Shown here: positions 9,318 through 18,057 of the stretch, piece by piece
Layout: each line of letters starts with the position of its first letter
Numbering within the stretch: the stretch's first letter is position 1
NCBI RefSeq assembly: GCF_001468085.1
Contig: NZ_LNZB01000051.1
Location: 182,583 to 246,582 of the forward strand
Source of the DNA: Legionella waltersii
GTDB taxonomy: Bacteria; Pseudomonadota; Gammaproteobacteria; Legionellales; Legionellaceae
Reading direction: 5' to 3'
Length of the DNA stretch: 64,000 nucleotides
Position numbers and translations under genes: made by a program
The notes under the pieces: model-generated
The model's input: only the letters and a program-made list of their open reading frames with translations
Told to the model about the DNA's origin: nothing
Database searches by the model: none

Positions 9318-10880
9318 CTACCACAAGGTGTAATTACCTTTGGTTTTCGATTGACTGACCATGTATTTGATCGCCTCAATGACCTCGTCTGTTGAGCAAT
9401 GGTCACAACCTCCATTTTTAAGGTGCTTCGGCCCATTAATCGTATTTTCAAACAAGACATCCATGTTCTGGGCAATCAATGGTTTCCATATTTCTTTGTC
9501 CCCAACCTTTGGTGCACCTAATTTACCTTCACTGTGACAAACTGCACAATTCTCATTGTATATATTTCGGCCATTAGACGGGAATTTCTTATAACCGCCT
9601 TTGCTTAAGTCTATCCACTGTGCCCTTGTCAGAGAGGCATTTAGTAAGTAATCAACAGATGAAATGATGTCATTATCAGAGCAAGTTACACAAGCTCCTT
9701 TAACGGGCATTTGGTTGTAACCATGTATTACGTGTCGATATAATCCAGTTAAACCGCTGCTCTGCAATCTGGAGTACCAGTTTGCAGCGTCGCCGATTAC
9801 TGGAGCGCCCATCTTATTGTCTTGGTGGCATATTTCACAAGCCTTCAAATACACCTGCCGTCCACGCGCTATTGATGGGGGTTGTTCAGAGGGTGAGACT
9901 CCCAAATACTCCTCACTTTCCACCGTTTTTAGATAGGTAGCAATTGCAAGCTGATCTTCTGAACTGAGTCGGCTTAAGCTGTTATGGTTTACTTCCGCCA
10001 TTGGACCCGCTACTGGACCAGCATTATTGATTAATGTACTTGCTTTGAAAACGTCAGCAACTTGCTGAGTAGAAGCTGACTCTAATCCATATTTAGTGAT
10101 ATTTGGCGCCCAATATCCATCGATAAAGGCACCTGTTAAATAATATCTGTTTTTAGCAGCGCCAAAGATGTTCATTGGCGTATGGCACATGCTGCAATGG
10201 CCTAAAGTATCAACTATATACTTACCACGGTTCCATTGTGGAGATTGATCTGGGTCGTATTCGATGGAGTTCTCTTGAGGGAAGAAAAATAACAAGTTCC
10301 ATCCCCAAAGCGAGAACCGTGCTCCCGGAACGCCAAAGGGGAATGGTAGGGCTTTGTTCTCTAATTTAACCGGTGGAATGCTCATAAAATAAGCATACAA
10401 TGCTTTTGCATCCTCATAAGTCATTTTAGAAAAATACACAAAGGGAAATACCGGAAAATAATTTCTTCCTTTGGGATCACGCCCATCTTTCAGTGCTCTA
10501 ATGAAATCTTTTTCAGTCCAGTTACCAATCCCCGTCTCTTTATCCGGAGTAATGTTAGGGCTGTAAAATGTTCCGAATGGGGTATTTATCGGTAATCCAC
10601 CAGCAAAAGCAGGTGTTTTTCCCTCTACATCAGTATGACAAGCAATACAGTCACCCATTTTTGCTAGGTATTCGCCTCGCTTGATTAACTCTGCCTGCTC
10701 TGGAGATGAAGAAGTAGTTGGAGGGTACTTTGGGTAATACGGATTCATGATCTGCTCAACAGGAGAAAACAAATCGTTACCTTTTGGTTGTTCGCCTTCA
10801 GCGAGTGCTTGATTTCCTGTAACAGCCACCGAAAGGATAAATGCCGTCACAATAAAGTTGAATTTTAACAAAGAGCGCAC
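9318..10880 (-). CDS. periplasmic tetrahaem cytochrome c, two c-type and two c5-type domains
   Basis: A 520-residue exported protein with a signal peptide ending near ALA at 25-27. Four haem motifs are visible: C78-IAC-H, C229-SMC-H, C348-EIC-H and C445-AVC-H. The last two domains each also carry a second cysteine pair (CVTC and CDHC), the structural disulfide of cytochrome c5-type domains. The first half resembles the multi-cytochrome subunits of membrane alcohol or sugar dehydrogenases. The GTG start follows a strong GGAGG. Placed first in the oxidase operon, it probably feeds electrons to the aa3 oxidase; this role is inferred. Confidence 0.88.
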   Translation of the reverse strand: MRSLLKFNFIVTAFILSVAVTGNQALAEGEQPKGNDLFSPVEQIMNPYYPKYPPTTSSSPEQAELIKRGEYLAKMGDCIACHTDVEGKTPAFAGGLPINTPFGTFYSPNITPDKETGIGNWTEKDFIRALKDGRDPKGRNYFPVFPFVYFSKMTYEDAKALYAYFMSIPPVKLENKALPFPFGVPGARFSLWGWNLLFFFPQENSIEYDPDQSPQWNRGKYIVDTLGHCSMCHTPMNIFGAAKNRYYLTGAFIDGYWAPNITKYGLESASTQQVADVFKASTLINNAGPVAGPMAEVNHNSLSRLSSEDQLAIATYLKTVESEEYLGVSPSEQPPSIARGRQVYLKACEICHQDNKMGAPVIGDAANWYSRLQSSGLTGLYRHVIHGYNQMPVKGACVTCSDNDIISSVDYLLNASLTRAQWIDLSKGGYKKFPSNGRNIYNENCAVCHSEGKLGAPKVGDKEIWKPLIAQNMDVLFENTINGPKHLKNGGCDHCSTDEVIEAIKYMVSQSKTKGNYTLW

Positions 10881-11071
10881 GCCCCCTCCTATTTGTTCTT
10901 ATTTTGCACGATCTCTTAAGGAGACAGAATAATTGAAGCATTTTATACTCCTCAAGCATTAAGTTGCAATGCCCTTTATACCTAAATTCGGCACTTGATG
11001 TGTTCACAGTGCTTTTAACTGCTGAATTCAGGGCAACCAATTAATTACTAACAGATTATACGCATCACTGC

Positions 11072-11077
11072 TATAAT
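11072..11077 (+). promoter_or_regulatory. -10 element for the Rieske gene
   Basis: A perfect TATAAT lies 32 bases before the ATG at 11109, with a weak CTAACA 18 bases upstream. The intergenic space also has to hold the promoter of the divergent oxidase operon, which is less clear. Confidence 0.4.
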
Positions 11078-11108
11078 CCCATCTCTTTAATTTAAGAGAC
11101 GTTTAATA

Positions 11109-11462
11109 ATGACATTCATATCCGCGATTTCATTAGCTGAGTTACAAGAAAATAATCGAATTGTTAAAGAAATTGAGGGCCGTAAGATCCTATTTATTTG
11201 GCATGATAATCAAGTATTCGCCATTCAATCTCAGTGCCCCCATTTAAAATTGCCTTTGGCGAAAGGTAAAATTACGGAGTCTTGTTCAATTGTCTGTCCT
11301 TTTCATAAAAGCGAATTTGATTTGAATACGGGTGAAGCTAAATGTTGGTCACCATGGCCACCTGTTGTTGGCAATGTATTGGGTATGATTTCAAAACAAA
11401 AAAACTTGAACGTTTATCCAACTCAAGTTGAAAATGGACAGGTATTCGTTCAGATGGCATAA
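11109..11462 (+). CDS. small Rieske [2Fe-2S] ferredoxin-like protein
   Basis: A 117-residue soluble protein with the two Rieske ligand motifs CPHLKLPL and CPFHKSEFDL, spaced as in NirD- or BphA3-type ferredoxins. It has no signal peptide or membrane span, so it is a cytoplasmic electron carrier or a small regulatory Rieske subunit rather than the bc1 Rieske protein. Its partner is unknown. The glycosyltransferase gene starts 16 bases after its stop. Confidence 0.85.
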   Translation: MTFISAISLAELQENNRIVKEIEGRKILFIWHDNQVFAIQSQCPHLKLPLAKGKITESCSIVCPFHKSEFDLNTGEAKCWSPWPPVVGNVLGMISKQKNLNVYPTQVENGQVFVQMA

Positions 11463-11478
11463 AGATAGGAAAATTGAA

Positions 11479-12507
11479 GTGAAGATATTTAATGCGATGT
11501 TCTCAAAAGTCAATGGCGGTTTAGAGCAAGTTTTCTTAAATTTTATTCCGGCATTAAACTCACAAGGAAATCAAGTTATCTCCATCATTCACCCTAAAGC
11601 GCAAATTTTAAACAGCTGTCCTAAAGAAAATTTAGTCACAGTTCACAACTTTAACCAACACGATGTCTTTGCTATTTATCGATTAAAAAAACTCCTCAAG
11701 GCACATCAGCCCGATTGTGTTGTAACCCATAGCTACAGAGCCGCTTATTTATTCAAAAAGACAAGAACCCATATCCCCAAAATTTCAGTATGTCATGTCA
11801 AAGGTCATTATGAATTTGGAGCAGATGCTATCATTGCCCTCACCGATCAAATGAGGGATGATATCATTGCGTCAGGAATACCTGAGCACAAGGTCTATAC
11901 AGTACCTAATCTTATCCATATTCCCGAGCACTTAACCCAAAGAGAACCAAGAGAAACCAAAACCCCCATTATTGGAGTTTGTGCACGTCTAGCTCACATC
12001 AAAGGCGTTGATGTGTTCATAAAGGCGATTAAGGAACTTAAAAATAGGGGGCTTTCATTCAAAGCTCATATCGCGGGGGATGGCAAGGAGCGTGATGCAT
12101 ACCTTCAACTGATTAACGAACTGGACTTGCAACAAGAGATTTCATTATTAGGCTGGGTCGATGATAGAGAATCGTTTTATAAGAATATCGATATTTTCTG
12201 TCTACCCTCAAGAGAAGAAGCCTTTGGCTTAGTCATTTTAGAGAGCATGACTCATTCTTTACCAATGGTACTCAGTAAATTGTCTGGTCCAATTGATATT
12301 GTTGGTAATTCAAAGAGTGCTGTTTTGGTTCCTCCGGAAGATCCTATTCAGTTAGCAAACGCTTTAGAACTAGTTATCCGCGATAAAAACTTAGCTAAAG
12401 AACTGGCAAAAAATGCATTTCAGAGAGTACAACATTACTCCAACGTCAATGTAGCCCCATTGCTTCAGGAAACTTTAGAAAAAATTTGCCACAACCACAG
12501 TCATTAA
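11479..12507 (+). CDS. family 4 glycosyltransferase
   Basis: A GT-B type sugar transferase of about 342 residues. The N-terminus has the acceptor-side loop FSKVNGGLEQ. The C-terminal half carries IGVCARLAHIKGVDVFIKA and the catalytic E-x7-E motif REEAFGLVILESM, which binds the nucleotide sugar. The GTG at 11479 is preferred because GGAAA lies seven bases upstream; an earlier TTG at 11428 would overlap the Rieske gene. The substrate cannot be deduced; cell-envelope glycan or LPS synthesis is the common role of this group. Confidence 0.85.
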   Translation: MKIFNAMFSKVNGGLEQVFLNFIPALNSQGNQVISIIHPKAQILNSCPKENLVTVHNFNQHDVFAIYRLKKLLKAHQPDCVVTHSYRAAYLFKKTRTHIPKISVCHVKGHYEFGADAIIALTDQMRDDIIASGIPEHKVYTVPNLIHIPEHLTQREPRETKTPIIGVCARLAHIKGVDVFIKAIKELKNRGLSFKAHIAGDGKERDAYLQLINELDLQQEISLLGWVDDRESFYKNIDIFCLPSREEAFGLVILESMTHSLPMVLSKLSGPIDIVGNSKSAVLVPPEDPIQLANALELVIRDKNLAKELAKNAFQRVQHYSNVNVAPLLQETLEKICHNHSH

Positions 12508-12527
12508 AGCTCATTGTTTTTCAGATA

Positions 12528-12536
12528 TGTTATAAT
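12528..12536 (+). promoter_or_regulatory. extended -10 promoter before the LysE-type gene
   Basis: TGTTATAAT combines the TGn extension with a perfect TATAAT, 29 bases before the ATG. No good -35 box is present, which is normal for extended -10 promoters. Confidence 0.5.
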
Positions 12537-12564
12537 TTAACCTTTTATCACATCGACAAATACC

Positions 12565-13170
12565 ATGTTCATTTTCTTAAATGGATTATTGTTAGGGCTT
12601 TCTTTAATTATGGCCCTTGGGCCACAAAACCTATTTTTAATTAAACAAGGAGCCCAAAAGAACCATGCTGGTTTATCCGCTGTAGTATGCTTTATATGCG
12701 ACGTTATACTAATTTGCGGAAGCATTGTTGGTTTGCATGAGCTGCTAGAAAAGCATCCTTCTTTACAAATTTGGATGCTCTACTTAGGCTCAGCCTTCTT
12801 GTTGTATTACGCCTACAAGAACTTAAGAAGTGCTTTTTCTAAGCGCGGCAGCAATAATCAAGAGCCTGCCCATTCCCATACCCGTCTGCAAATCGTCTTA
12901 TTTGCATTGGGGTTTAGTTTACTTAACCCACATGCCATCATTGATACCGTAGTTATTGTTGGAAGCGGGAGCAGTCAATATCCTGATCATCAAATAGCTT
13001 TCATGATGGGAGTAATTTGCGCGAGTTTTATTTGGTTCTGCTCACTAACATTCACGACAAAATACTTCTCTAATGTTCTAAGCAAAGAGAGAATATGGCA
13101 GGGAATTGAATTGATTAGTGGAGTGCTGATGATTTATATAGGTTGTAAACTTCTGTTAACTGGATTATAA
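12565..13170 (+). CDS. LysE/ArgO family amino-acid exporter
   Basis: A 201-residue inner-membrane protein with about six spans. The N-terminus LLLGLSLIMALGPQNLFLIKQG is the LysE/ArgO signature (quoted here as GLSLIMALGPQN and LFLIKQG), and the middle LNPHAIIDTVVIVGS matches the second conserved loop of the family. The likely role is export of basic amino acids such as arginine or lysine, driven by the proton gradient. The substrate is an inference from the family. It has its own extended -10 promoter. Confidence 0.88.
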   Translation: MFIFLNGLLLGLSLIMALGPQNLFLIKQGAQKNHAGLSAVVCFICDVILICGSIVGLHELLEKHPSLQIWMLYLGSAFLLYYAYKNLRSAFSKRGSNNQEPAHSHTRLQIVLFALGFSLLNPHAIIDTVVIVGSGSSQYPDHQIAFMMGVICASFIWFCSLTFTTKYFSNVLSKERIWQGIELISGVLMIYIGCKLLLTGL

Positions 13171-13362
13171 ATAAAGTAGAAAGGGCCAATCAGTGTGTCG
13201 CCAATTGACCCAGTGGATTGACACATAGCAAGTCCAACCTCGCAGGCAAACTATCTCATAGATAAGCATTTAATGTCAATCATTTTGCCTAATTTCATAC
13301 CCCCATTGTTGTCTTGCCCATATTTGTTTAAAATGATTTATTTTTAAGCTGATGAGTCCATC

Positions 13363-13788
13363 ATGTTTTACGGCGATACCATACAAGACACAAGGCAGCT
13401 TTTCTTTAGTAGCTGGGAAAAATTTAATGGCAAAATGCAGCTTTCTGCTCTAGAAAACCAAATTGCGCAAGTCATTCAAGAACACCCCGAATACCATTTC
13501 ATTTTTAATAAAAAAGAACCATTTATAGAACAAGCCTATTACCCTGAACTAGGTCAAACGAACCCTTTTTTACACATGGGTCTGCATCTGGCTGTAAGAG
13601 AACAGATTGCTACAAATCGCCCTGATGGAATTCAGGCTAGCTATAACCAACTCCTTGCAAAGTATCAGGACTCCCACTCAGTAGAGCATATGATTATGGA
13701 GCAATTGGCTGAATGCTTGTGGCTATCCCAGAAAAATAATACCCCTCCTGATGAAGCCAATTATCTAAATCTTTTGAGCAAACTTTGA
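13363..13788 (+). CDS. DUF1841 family protein
   Basis: A soluble 141-residue protein. The N-terminal RQLFFSSWEK, the central IQEHPEYHFI and NPFLHMGLHLAVREQIATNRP match the DUF1841 pattern found in gamma- and beta-proteobacteria. The histidine-rich conserved core hints at a metal site, but no activity is established for the family. It lies 44 bases before ubiE, and the 192 bases upstream contain no gene. Confidence 0.8.
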   Translation: MFYGDTIQDTRQLFFSSWEKFNGKMQLSALENQIAQVIQEHPEYHFIFNKKEPFIEQAYYPELGQTNPFLHMGLHLAVREQIATNRPDGIQASYNQLLAKYQDSHSVEHMIMEQLAECLWLSQKNNTPPDEANYLNLLSKL

Positions 13789-13832
13789 TATTCAGTTAAG
13801 ATGAGACAATTATTGATGCGTTTGAATGAACT

Positions 13833-14585
13833 ATGGAAAATCAAGAAGAAACAACTCACTTTGGATTTCAATCCGTAGCTTGGGATGATAAAGAAAAAAA
13901 GGTAGCGGATGTTTTTCACTCCGTTGCAAAAAACTATGACTTAATGAACAATATTATGTCTTTTGGTATCCATCATTTATGGAAGAAAATAACCAGCGAA
14001 CTCAGCAACGTACGACCAGGACAGGTCATTCTGGACTTAGCCGGTGGAAGCGGAGATTTAACACGACTTTTTTCTCGGAAAGTAGGTGATACGGGGCTAG
14101 TGGTTTTAGCCGATATTAATTCAGCCATGCTGAATGTTGGTCGTAATCGTTTGCTCGATGAGGGCCTATTTAAAAACATCCGTTTTGTCCAAGGAAATGC
14201 AGAATACCTCCCATTCCTCCATGACAGTTTCCATTGCATTACCATGGGCTTTGGATTGAGAAATGTAACGGATAAAGAAGCCGCATTACGCTCTATGTAC
14301 AATGTCTGTAAACCAGGTGGCAAGATAATGGTCTTGGAGTTTTCAACACCCAGTTTTCCAGGATTAAAACCGCTCTACGATTGGTATTCATTCAATATAC
14401 TGCCTAAAGTAGGAAAATGGATAGCCAATGATGAAGAAAGTTATCGATACCTTGCTGAATCAATTCGCATGCATCCCAATCAATCGCAATTAAAAAACAT
14501 GATTGAAAAAGCAGGATTTGAAGATTGCCATTATCACAATTTAAGTGGTGGCATTGTAGCATTGCATGTAGCCTATAAATATTGA
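13833..14585 (+). CDS. ubiE: ubiquinone/menaquinone C-methyltransferase UbiE
   Basis: UbiE carries out the C-methylation step of quinone biosynthesis with S-adenosylmethionine. The 250-residue product shows [23 protein letters not shown] motif [12 protein letters not shown], motif [12 protein letters not shown], the GNAEYLPF loop and GFGLRNVTD, all characteristic of UbiE/COQ5. It is the first gene of the ubiE-ubiJ-(unknown)-ubiB-tatA-tatB block; ubiJ follows with almost no gap. Confidence 0.97.
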   Translation: MENQEETTHFGFQSVAWDDKEKKVADVFHSVAKNYDLMNNIMSFGIHHLWKKITSELSNVRPGQVILDLAGGSGDLTRLFSRKVGDTGLVVLADINSAMLNVGRNRLLDEGLFKNIRFVQGNAEYLPFLHDSFHCITMGFGLRNVTDKEAALRSMYNVCKPGGKIMVLEFSTPSFPGLKPLYDWYSFNILPKVGKWIANDEESYRYLAESIRMHPNQSQLKNMIEKAGFEDCHYHNLSGGIVALHVAYKY

Positions 14586-14592
14586 GTTGATT

Positions 14593-15210
14593 ATGCTGAA
14601 AAAATACTCCTTAAAAGCTTTAGAAATTGCCATAAACCAAACTCTCAGTCTTGATGAGAACATGCCGGAAAAACTTCAGCAGCTCAATGAAAAAGTAATT
14701 GAAATGGTGGTTTCTCCATTAAATGTGCGATTTTATATTCACTTCCATCATGGAAAACTACTCCTTCTGGATGAGTTTGATGGGTCAGCAAACACCACCA
14801 TTCATAGCAATCCTCTCGGCTTAATTCGCCTTAGTGTGCTACCTGCGTCGAAAGCGCGCTCCTTGTTTAATGATAAAATTCGCATGTCAGGTGATATTGA
14901 ACTTGGCCAAGCGGTAAAGAAGCTATTTGATGAAATCGATATCGATTGGGAAGGTCATTTAGCTCAATTTACTGGGGATGTGGTTGCCCATCAAATCGGA
15001 AGTTTTTTGCGAAGAGGATGGGAGTTTCAGAAAAAATTGACTCAATCAATGCAACAAAATGTCACCGAGTATCTGCAAGAAGAGCTGCGTGCATTTCCAC
15101 CAAGAAATGAACTGGTTGATTTTTACAATGACGTTGATGAGCTGGCAATGCAAGTTGAACGCCTAGACGCCCAAGTATCTTGGTTTAGAAAACAGCATGA
15201 AAAAAATTAA
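14593..15210 (+). CDS. ubiJ: ubiquinone biosynthesis accessory factor UbiJ
   Basis: UbiJ is an SCP2-fold lipid-binding protein that scaffolds the cytoplasmic Ubi complex and carries the hydrophobic intermediates. The 205-residue product has an SCP2-type core (MVVSPLNVRFYIHFHHGKLL in pieces, LFNDKIRMSGDIELGQAVKKL) and a C-terminal amphipathic helix (VDFYNDVDELAMQVERLDAQ) typical of UbiJ. The ATG at 14593 is chosen over a TTG six bases earlier. The 3' end overlaps the next gene by 14 bases. Confidence 0.9.
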   Translation: MLKKYSLKALEIAINQTLSLDENMPEKLQQLNEKVIEMVVSPLNVRFYIHFHHGKLLLLDEFDGSANTTIHSNPLGLIRLSVLPASKARSLFNDKIRMSGDIELGQAVKKLFDEIDIDWEGHLAQFTGDVVAHQIGSFLRRGWEFQKKLTQSMQQNVTEYLQEELRAFPPRNELVDFYNDVDELAMQVERLDAQVSWFRKQHEKN

Positions 15211-15736
15211 ATTACTCTTAAAGCCAATTTCTATTGGTGTAGTCATTCTAAGGAAAAGTATTAACCTGATTAGAACTTTGCTAAAAGCAATTCAAGGATT
15301 TTGGTTTATTCGTACAAAAGTTCATTCGTTTAAAAAAGATAACGGTCACCTTCATAAATCTCTTGATTCATTAAAACCAATTATTCAAGAAATCGATAGA
15401 GTAATGTCATCTCCTGATCTGCTGCATGACAAATTGTCTTCTGTGATTACTAAAATCCAGCAAGGTGTTCAAAGGAAAGAAGATAAAACCAACCCTAAAA
15501 TAATCGACCATGAGTTTCATAACATGGCAAACCAACTGCATTCGATTCTGAATGAAGGCTTAGGATTAGATTCAAGTGGCTCAAGAATCATTGAAGCTGA
15601 ACCGATTGTTCAACAGCCATTTGCTACGCAAGCTCAATTAACTCATTTTAATCACGATTTAGATGATTTATCATTAGAAATTACGCGACTTGAAGGCCAT
15701 ATTCAACAACTGATGAACTGTTATGAAATCAATTAG
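15197..15736 (+). CDS. unrecognised protein embedded in the ubi operon, UbiJ-like C-terminal helix
   Basis: A 179-residue basic protein with no family I recognise. Residues 1-45 are amphipathic and rich in Lys, Ile and Leu and may associate with the membrane. The middle is predicted coiled coil (LHKSLDSLKPIIQEIDRVM). The last 30 residues (THFNHDLDDLSLEITRLEGH) resemble the C-terminal helix of UbiJ just upstream (VDFYNDVDELAMQVERLDAQ). The gene overlaps both ubiJ and ubiB by 14 bases, so it is translationally coupled to them. I infer an accessory subunit of the ubiquinone-synthesis complex, perhaps doing the job of UbiK. Confidence 0.8.
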   Translation: MKKIKLLLKPISIGVVILRKSINLIRTLLKAIQGFWFIRTKVHSFKKDNGHLHKSLDSLKPIIQEIDRVMSSPDLLHDKLSSVITKIQQGVQRKEDKTNPKIIDHEFHNMANQLHSILNEGLGLDSSGSRIIEAEPIVQQPFATQAQLTHFNHDLDDLSLEITRLEGHIQQLMNCYEIN

Positions 15737-17375
15737 GCAATTAATTCGACTTATTTATATCAATTACATTTTAGCAAAAAATGGTCTTGATAACGTCGTG
15801 GTATCGCTGAGATTATTTGCTCCTTTGCGTTTTATGGTGTATCTCAATCCCTGGAATTGGTTTCGCAAGGAGAAACTTTCTAATGGAGAAGCTCTTCGTA
15901 AAACCCTCGAACAACTAGGGCCAATTTTCATCAAATTTGGCCAGGCTTTATCCACTAGACCCGATATATTGCCCGATGACATAGCAAGAGAGTTGAGTAA
16001 ACTTCAAGACAAAGTACCTCCTTTTTCCAGTGAAAAGGCCTTAAACATCATTGAGCAGACTTATGGCCAATCTGCTTACGACATCTTTGCTCAATTTGAC
16101 CCAGTTCCCCTAGCATCTGCTTCAATGGCTCAAGTGCACGCGGCGACTTTAAAAACGGGTGAAGATGTGGTTGTTAAAATCCTTAGACCCAACATGCGTC
16201 GAATTATACAACAAGACTTAAGTATTATGCACACCATTGCTAACTTAGCTCATCGATACTGGTCTGAAAGCAAACGATTCAAACCTAAAGAAATTGTGGA
16301 TGAGTTTGAAACGACATTGCTGGATGAACTCGATCTATTGCGTGAGGCAGCCAATGGCGCCCAACTAAGACGGAATTTCCTCAACTCTCCGTTATTGTAC
16401 ATACCAGAAATTTATTGGGACTATTGCAGTACAAATCTCATGGTCATGGAGCGTATTCATGGAATTCCCGTTACGGACATAAGTAGCTTAAAAGATCATA
16501 ATATAGACATTAAAAAACTCGCTGAACGTGGTGTGGAAATTTTTTTCACTCAAGTTTTCCGCGATTGTTTTTTTCATGCAGATATGCATCCTGGCAATAT
16601 ATTTGTTTCCTATAAACATCCTAGCGATCCACAATACATTTGTATTGATTTCGGCATCATTGGAACCTTAACTGACAGCGATAAACGCTATTTGGCTGAA
16701 AACCTTCTAGCCTTTTTCAATCGAGATTATAAGCGAGTTGCTGAGCTGCATGTCGAATCAGGATGGGTATCAAGAAATACACGTATCACTGACTTTGAAA
16801 GCGCGATAAGAACAGTGTGTGAGCCTATTTTTGAAAAGCCCCTAAAAGATATTTCATTTGCACAAGTGGTATTACGGCTATTTCAAGTCGCTCGGCGATT
16901 TCATATGGAAGTCCAGCCTCAATTAATCCTTTTGCAGAAAACACTACTCGCTATCGAGGGCTTAGGAAGACAACTCTACCCTGATCTTGATTTGTGGGCA
17001 ACCGCAAAGCCTTTTCTTGAACAATGGCTAAAAGACCAAATTGGACCTAAATCCTTCATGGAGCAATTAAAGCTAAACTTACCTTTTTTTGCAGAACAAC
17101 TTCCACACATGCCTAGACTGTTGTTCGAACTACTTGAGTTCAAAAAGGAACAGCTATTGTCTCAGAAAGAAAAAGATAAATTAAACGCTGAACTTGAAAG
17201 TCAAACCATTCAATGGAGAAGCCTTGGTATCGGTGTATTTCTCACCAGTTTATCATTAGGACTAATCAACTATTTTGACTTACTGGATTCTAATCATTTA
17301 ACATCTTTAAGCATTACTGGTACTGTATTAGCAGGTTTATATGTACTCATCACTAAAAAAATAAGGAATAATTAA
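15723..17375 (+). CDS. ubiB: ubiquinone biosynthesis regulatory protein kinase-like UbiB
   Basis: UbiB is an atypical kinase-like ATPase (ADCK/Coq8 group) needed for ubiquinone synthesis. The 550-residue product has the KxGQ motif in IFIKFGQALSTRPDILP, the alanine-rich nucleotide loop ASASMAQVHAA, the catalytic ADMHPGN and the metal-binding CIDFGIIG. Two C-terminal hydrophobic helices (about 500-545) anchor it in the inner membrane. It overlaps the preceding unknown gene by 14 bases, and tatA begins two bases after its stop. Confidence 0.96.
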   Translation: MKSIRQLIRLIYINYILAKNGLDNVVVSLRLFAPLRFMVYLNPWNWFRKEKLSNGEALRKTLEQLGPIFIKFGQALSTRPDILPDDIARELSKLQDKVPPFSSEKALNIIEQTYGQSAYDIFAQFDPVPLASASMAQVHAATLKTGEDVVVKILRPNMRRIIQQDLSIMHTIANLAHRYWSESKRFKPKEIVDEFETTLLDELDLLREAANGAQLRRNFLNSPLLYIPEIYWDYCSTNLMVMERIHGIPVTDISSLKDHNIDIKKLAERGVEIFFTQVFRDCFFHADMHPGNIFVSYKHPSDPQYICIDFGIIGTLTDSDKRYLAENLLAFFNRDYKRVAELHVESGWVSRNTRITDFESAIRTVCEPIFEKPLKDISFAQVVLRLFQVARRFHMEVQPQLILLQKTLLAIEGLGRQLYPDLDLWATAKPFLEQWLKDQIGPKSFMEQLKLNLPFFAEQLPHMPRLLFELLEFKKEQLLSQKEKDKLNAELESQTIQWRSLGIGVFLTSLSLGLINYFDLLDSNHLTSLSITGTVLAGLYVLITKKIRNN

Positions 17376-17376
17376 T

Positions 17377-17562
17377 ATGGGTTTAAGTGGAATAAGTCCT
17401 TTATCATTATTACTCATTCTTGCCATAATTATTGCCCTGTTCGGCACATCGAAGTTGAAGACTATTGGCTCCGATTTAGGTGAAGCCATTAAAAACTTTC
17501 GCAAGGCGATGAGTGATGAGGGCAGCAGTGAAAAGCAAAATGACGAGCAAAAGCCATCATGA
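17377..17562 (+). CDS. tatA: twin-arginine translocase subunit TatA
   Basis: TatA polymerises to form the transient pore for folded proteins. The 61-residue product has a short N-terminal membrane helix (LSLLLILAIIIALF), the FGTSKL hinge and an amphipathic helix (IGSDLGEAIKNFRKAM), then a charged tail. It starts two bases after ubiB and overlaps tatB by four bases. tatC is not here but about 12.6 kb away at 30206. Confidence 0.95.
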   Translation: MGLSGISPLSLLLILAIIIALFGTSKLKTIGSDLGEAIKNFRKAMSDEGSSEKQNDEQKPS

Positions 17563-17795
17563 GCAGCGGGGAGTTAATTCTGATACTTATTGTAGCATTA
17601 ATAGTGTTTGGACCAACAAAACTCCCCATGTTAGCAACCCATCTAGGTATTTTATTTAGGAAAATCAATCAGTTTAAAGACCAACTGTCTACTCTATGGC
17701 AAGAGCAAGTCAATCAAATTCAATTGCACGAAAATAAGCGCAAAGCTGAAGAAGGGGATAAGAAATACTCCATTAAGGATAACGATCAAGTGTAG
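17559..17795 (+). CDS. tatB: twin-arginine translocase subunit TatB
   Basis: TatB works with TatC as the receptor for twin-arginine signal peptides. The 78-residue product keeps the N-terminal helix with an early glutamate (SSGELILILIVALIVFGP) and the FGPTKLP hinge with the invariant Pro, followed by an amphipathic helix. It is much shorter than the E. coli protein (about 170 residues) because the C-terminal tail is reduced. The ATG overlaps the tatA stop. Confidence 0.9.
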   Translation: MSSGELILILIVALIVFGPTKLPMLATHLGILFRKINQFKDQLSTLWQEQVNQIQLHENKRKAEEGDKKYSIKDNDQV

Positions 17796-17819
17796 TTAGG
17801 ATAACTGTGAGGATAGAGG

Positions 17820-18057
17820 AATCACGGTGACGGACCCCAGTGGGGTCCGTCACCAACTAGAGACTATTTCGTTCATACAAATCAATCTCAAATCTCTTTA
17901 TCCGCTTATGGCAATAGGGAGCCTTTTGATGTTTGCAGAATCACGGGGACGGACCCCAGTGGGGTCCGTCCCCAACTAGAGACTAGATCGTTCATACAAC
18001 TCAATCTCCAAATCTCTTTATCGGCTTATGGCAATAGGGAGTCTTTTGATGCTTGAA
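17820..18057. repeat. 119-base tandem duplication with REP palindromes and the 3' end of the msr gene
   Basis: Two adjacent units, 17820-17938 and 17939-18057, align along their whole length at a period of 119 bases with scattered differences. Each carries a 29-base REP palindrome (17826-17854 and 17945-17973), a CAACTAGAGACTA linker and the last 18 or so codons of the msr gene. The unit nearer tatB is a decayed copy: its pseudo-3' end no longer belongs to any reading frame. Confidence 0.9.

Noticed and set aside
17826-17973. Pair of identical palindromes as a start of a CRISPR array
   Set aside because: Only two units at a period of 119 bases, the spacer is a copy of a gene end, and no cas gene is present.
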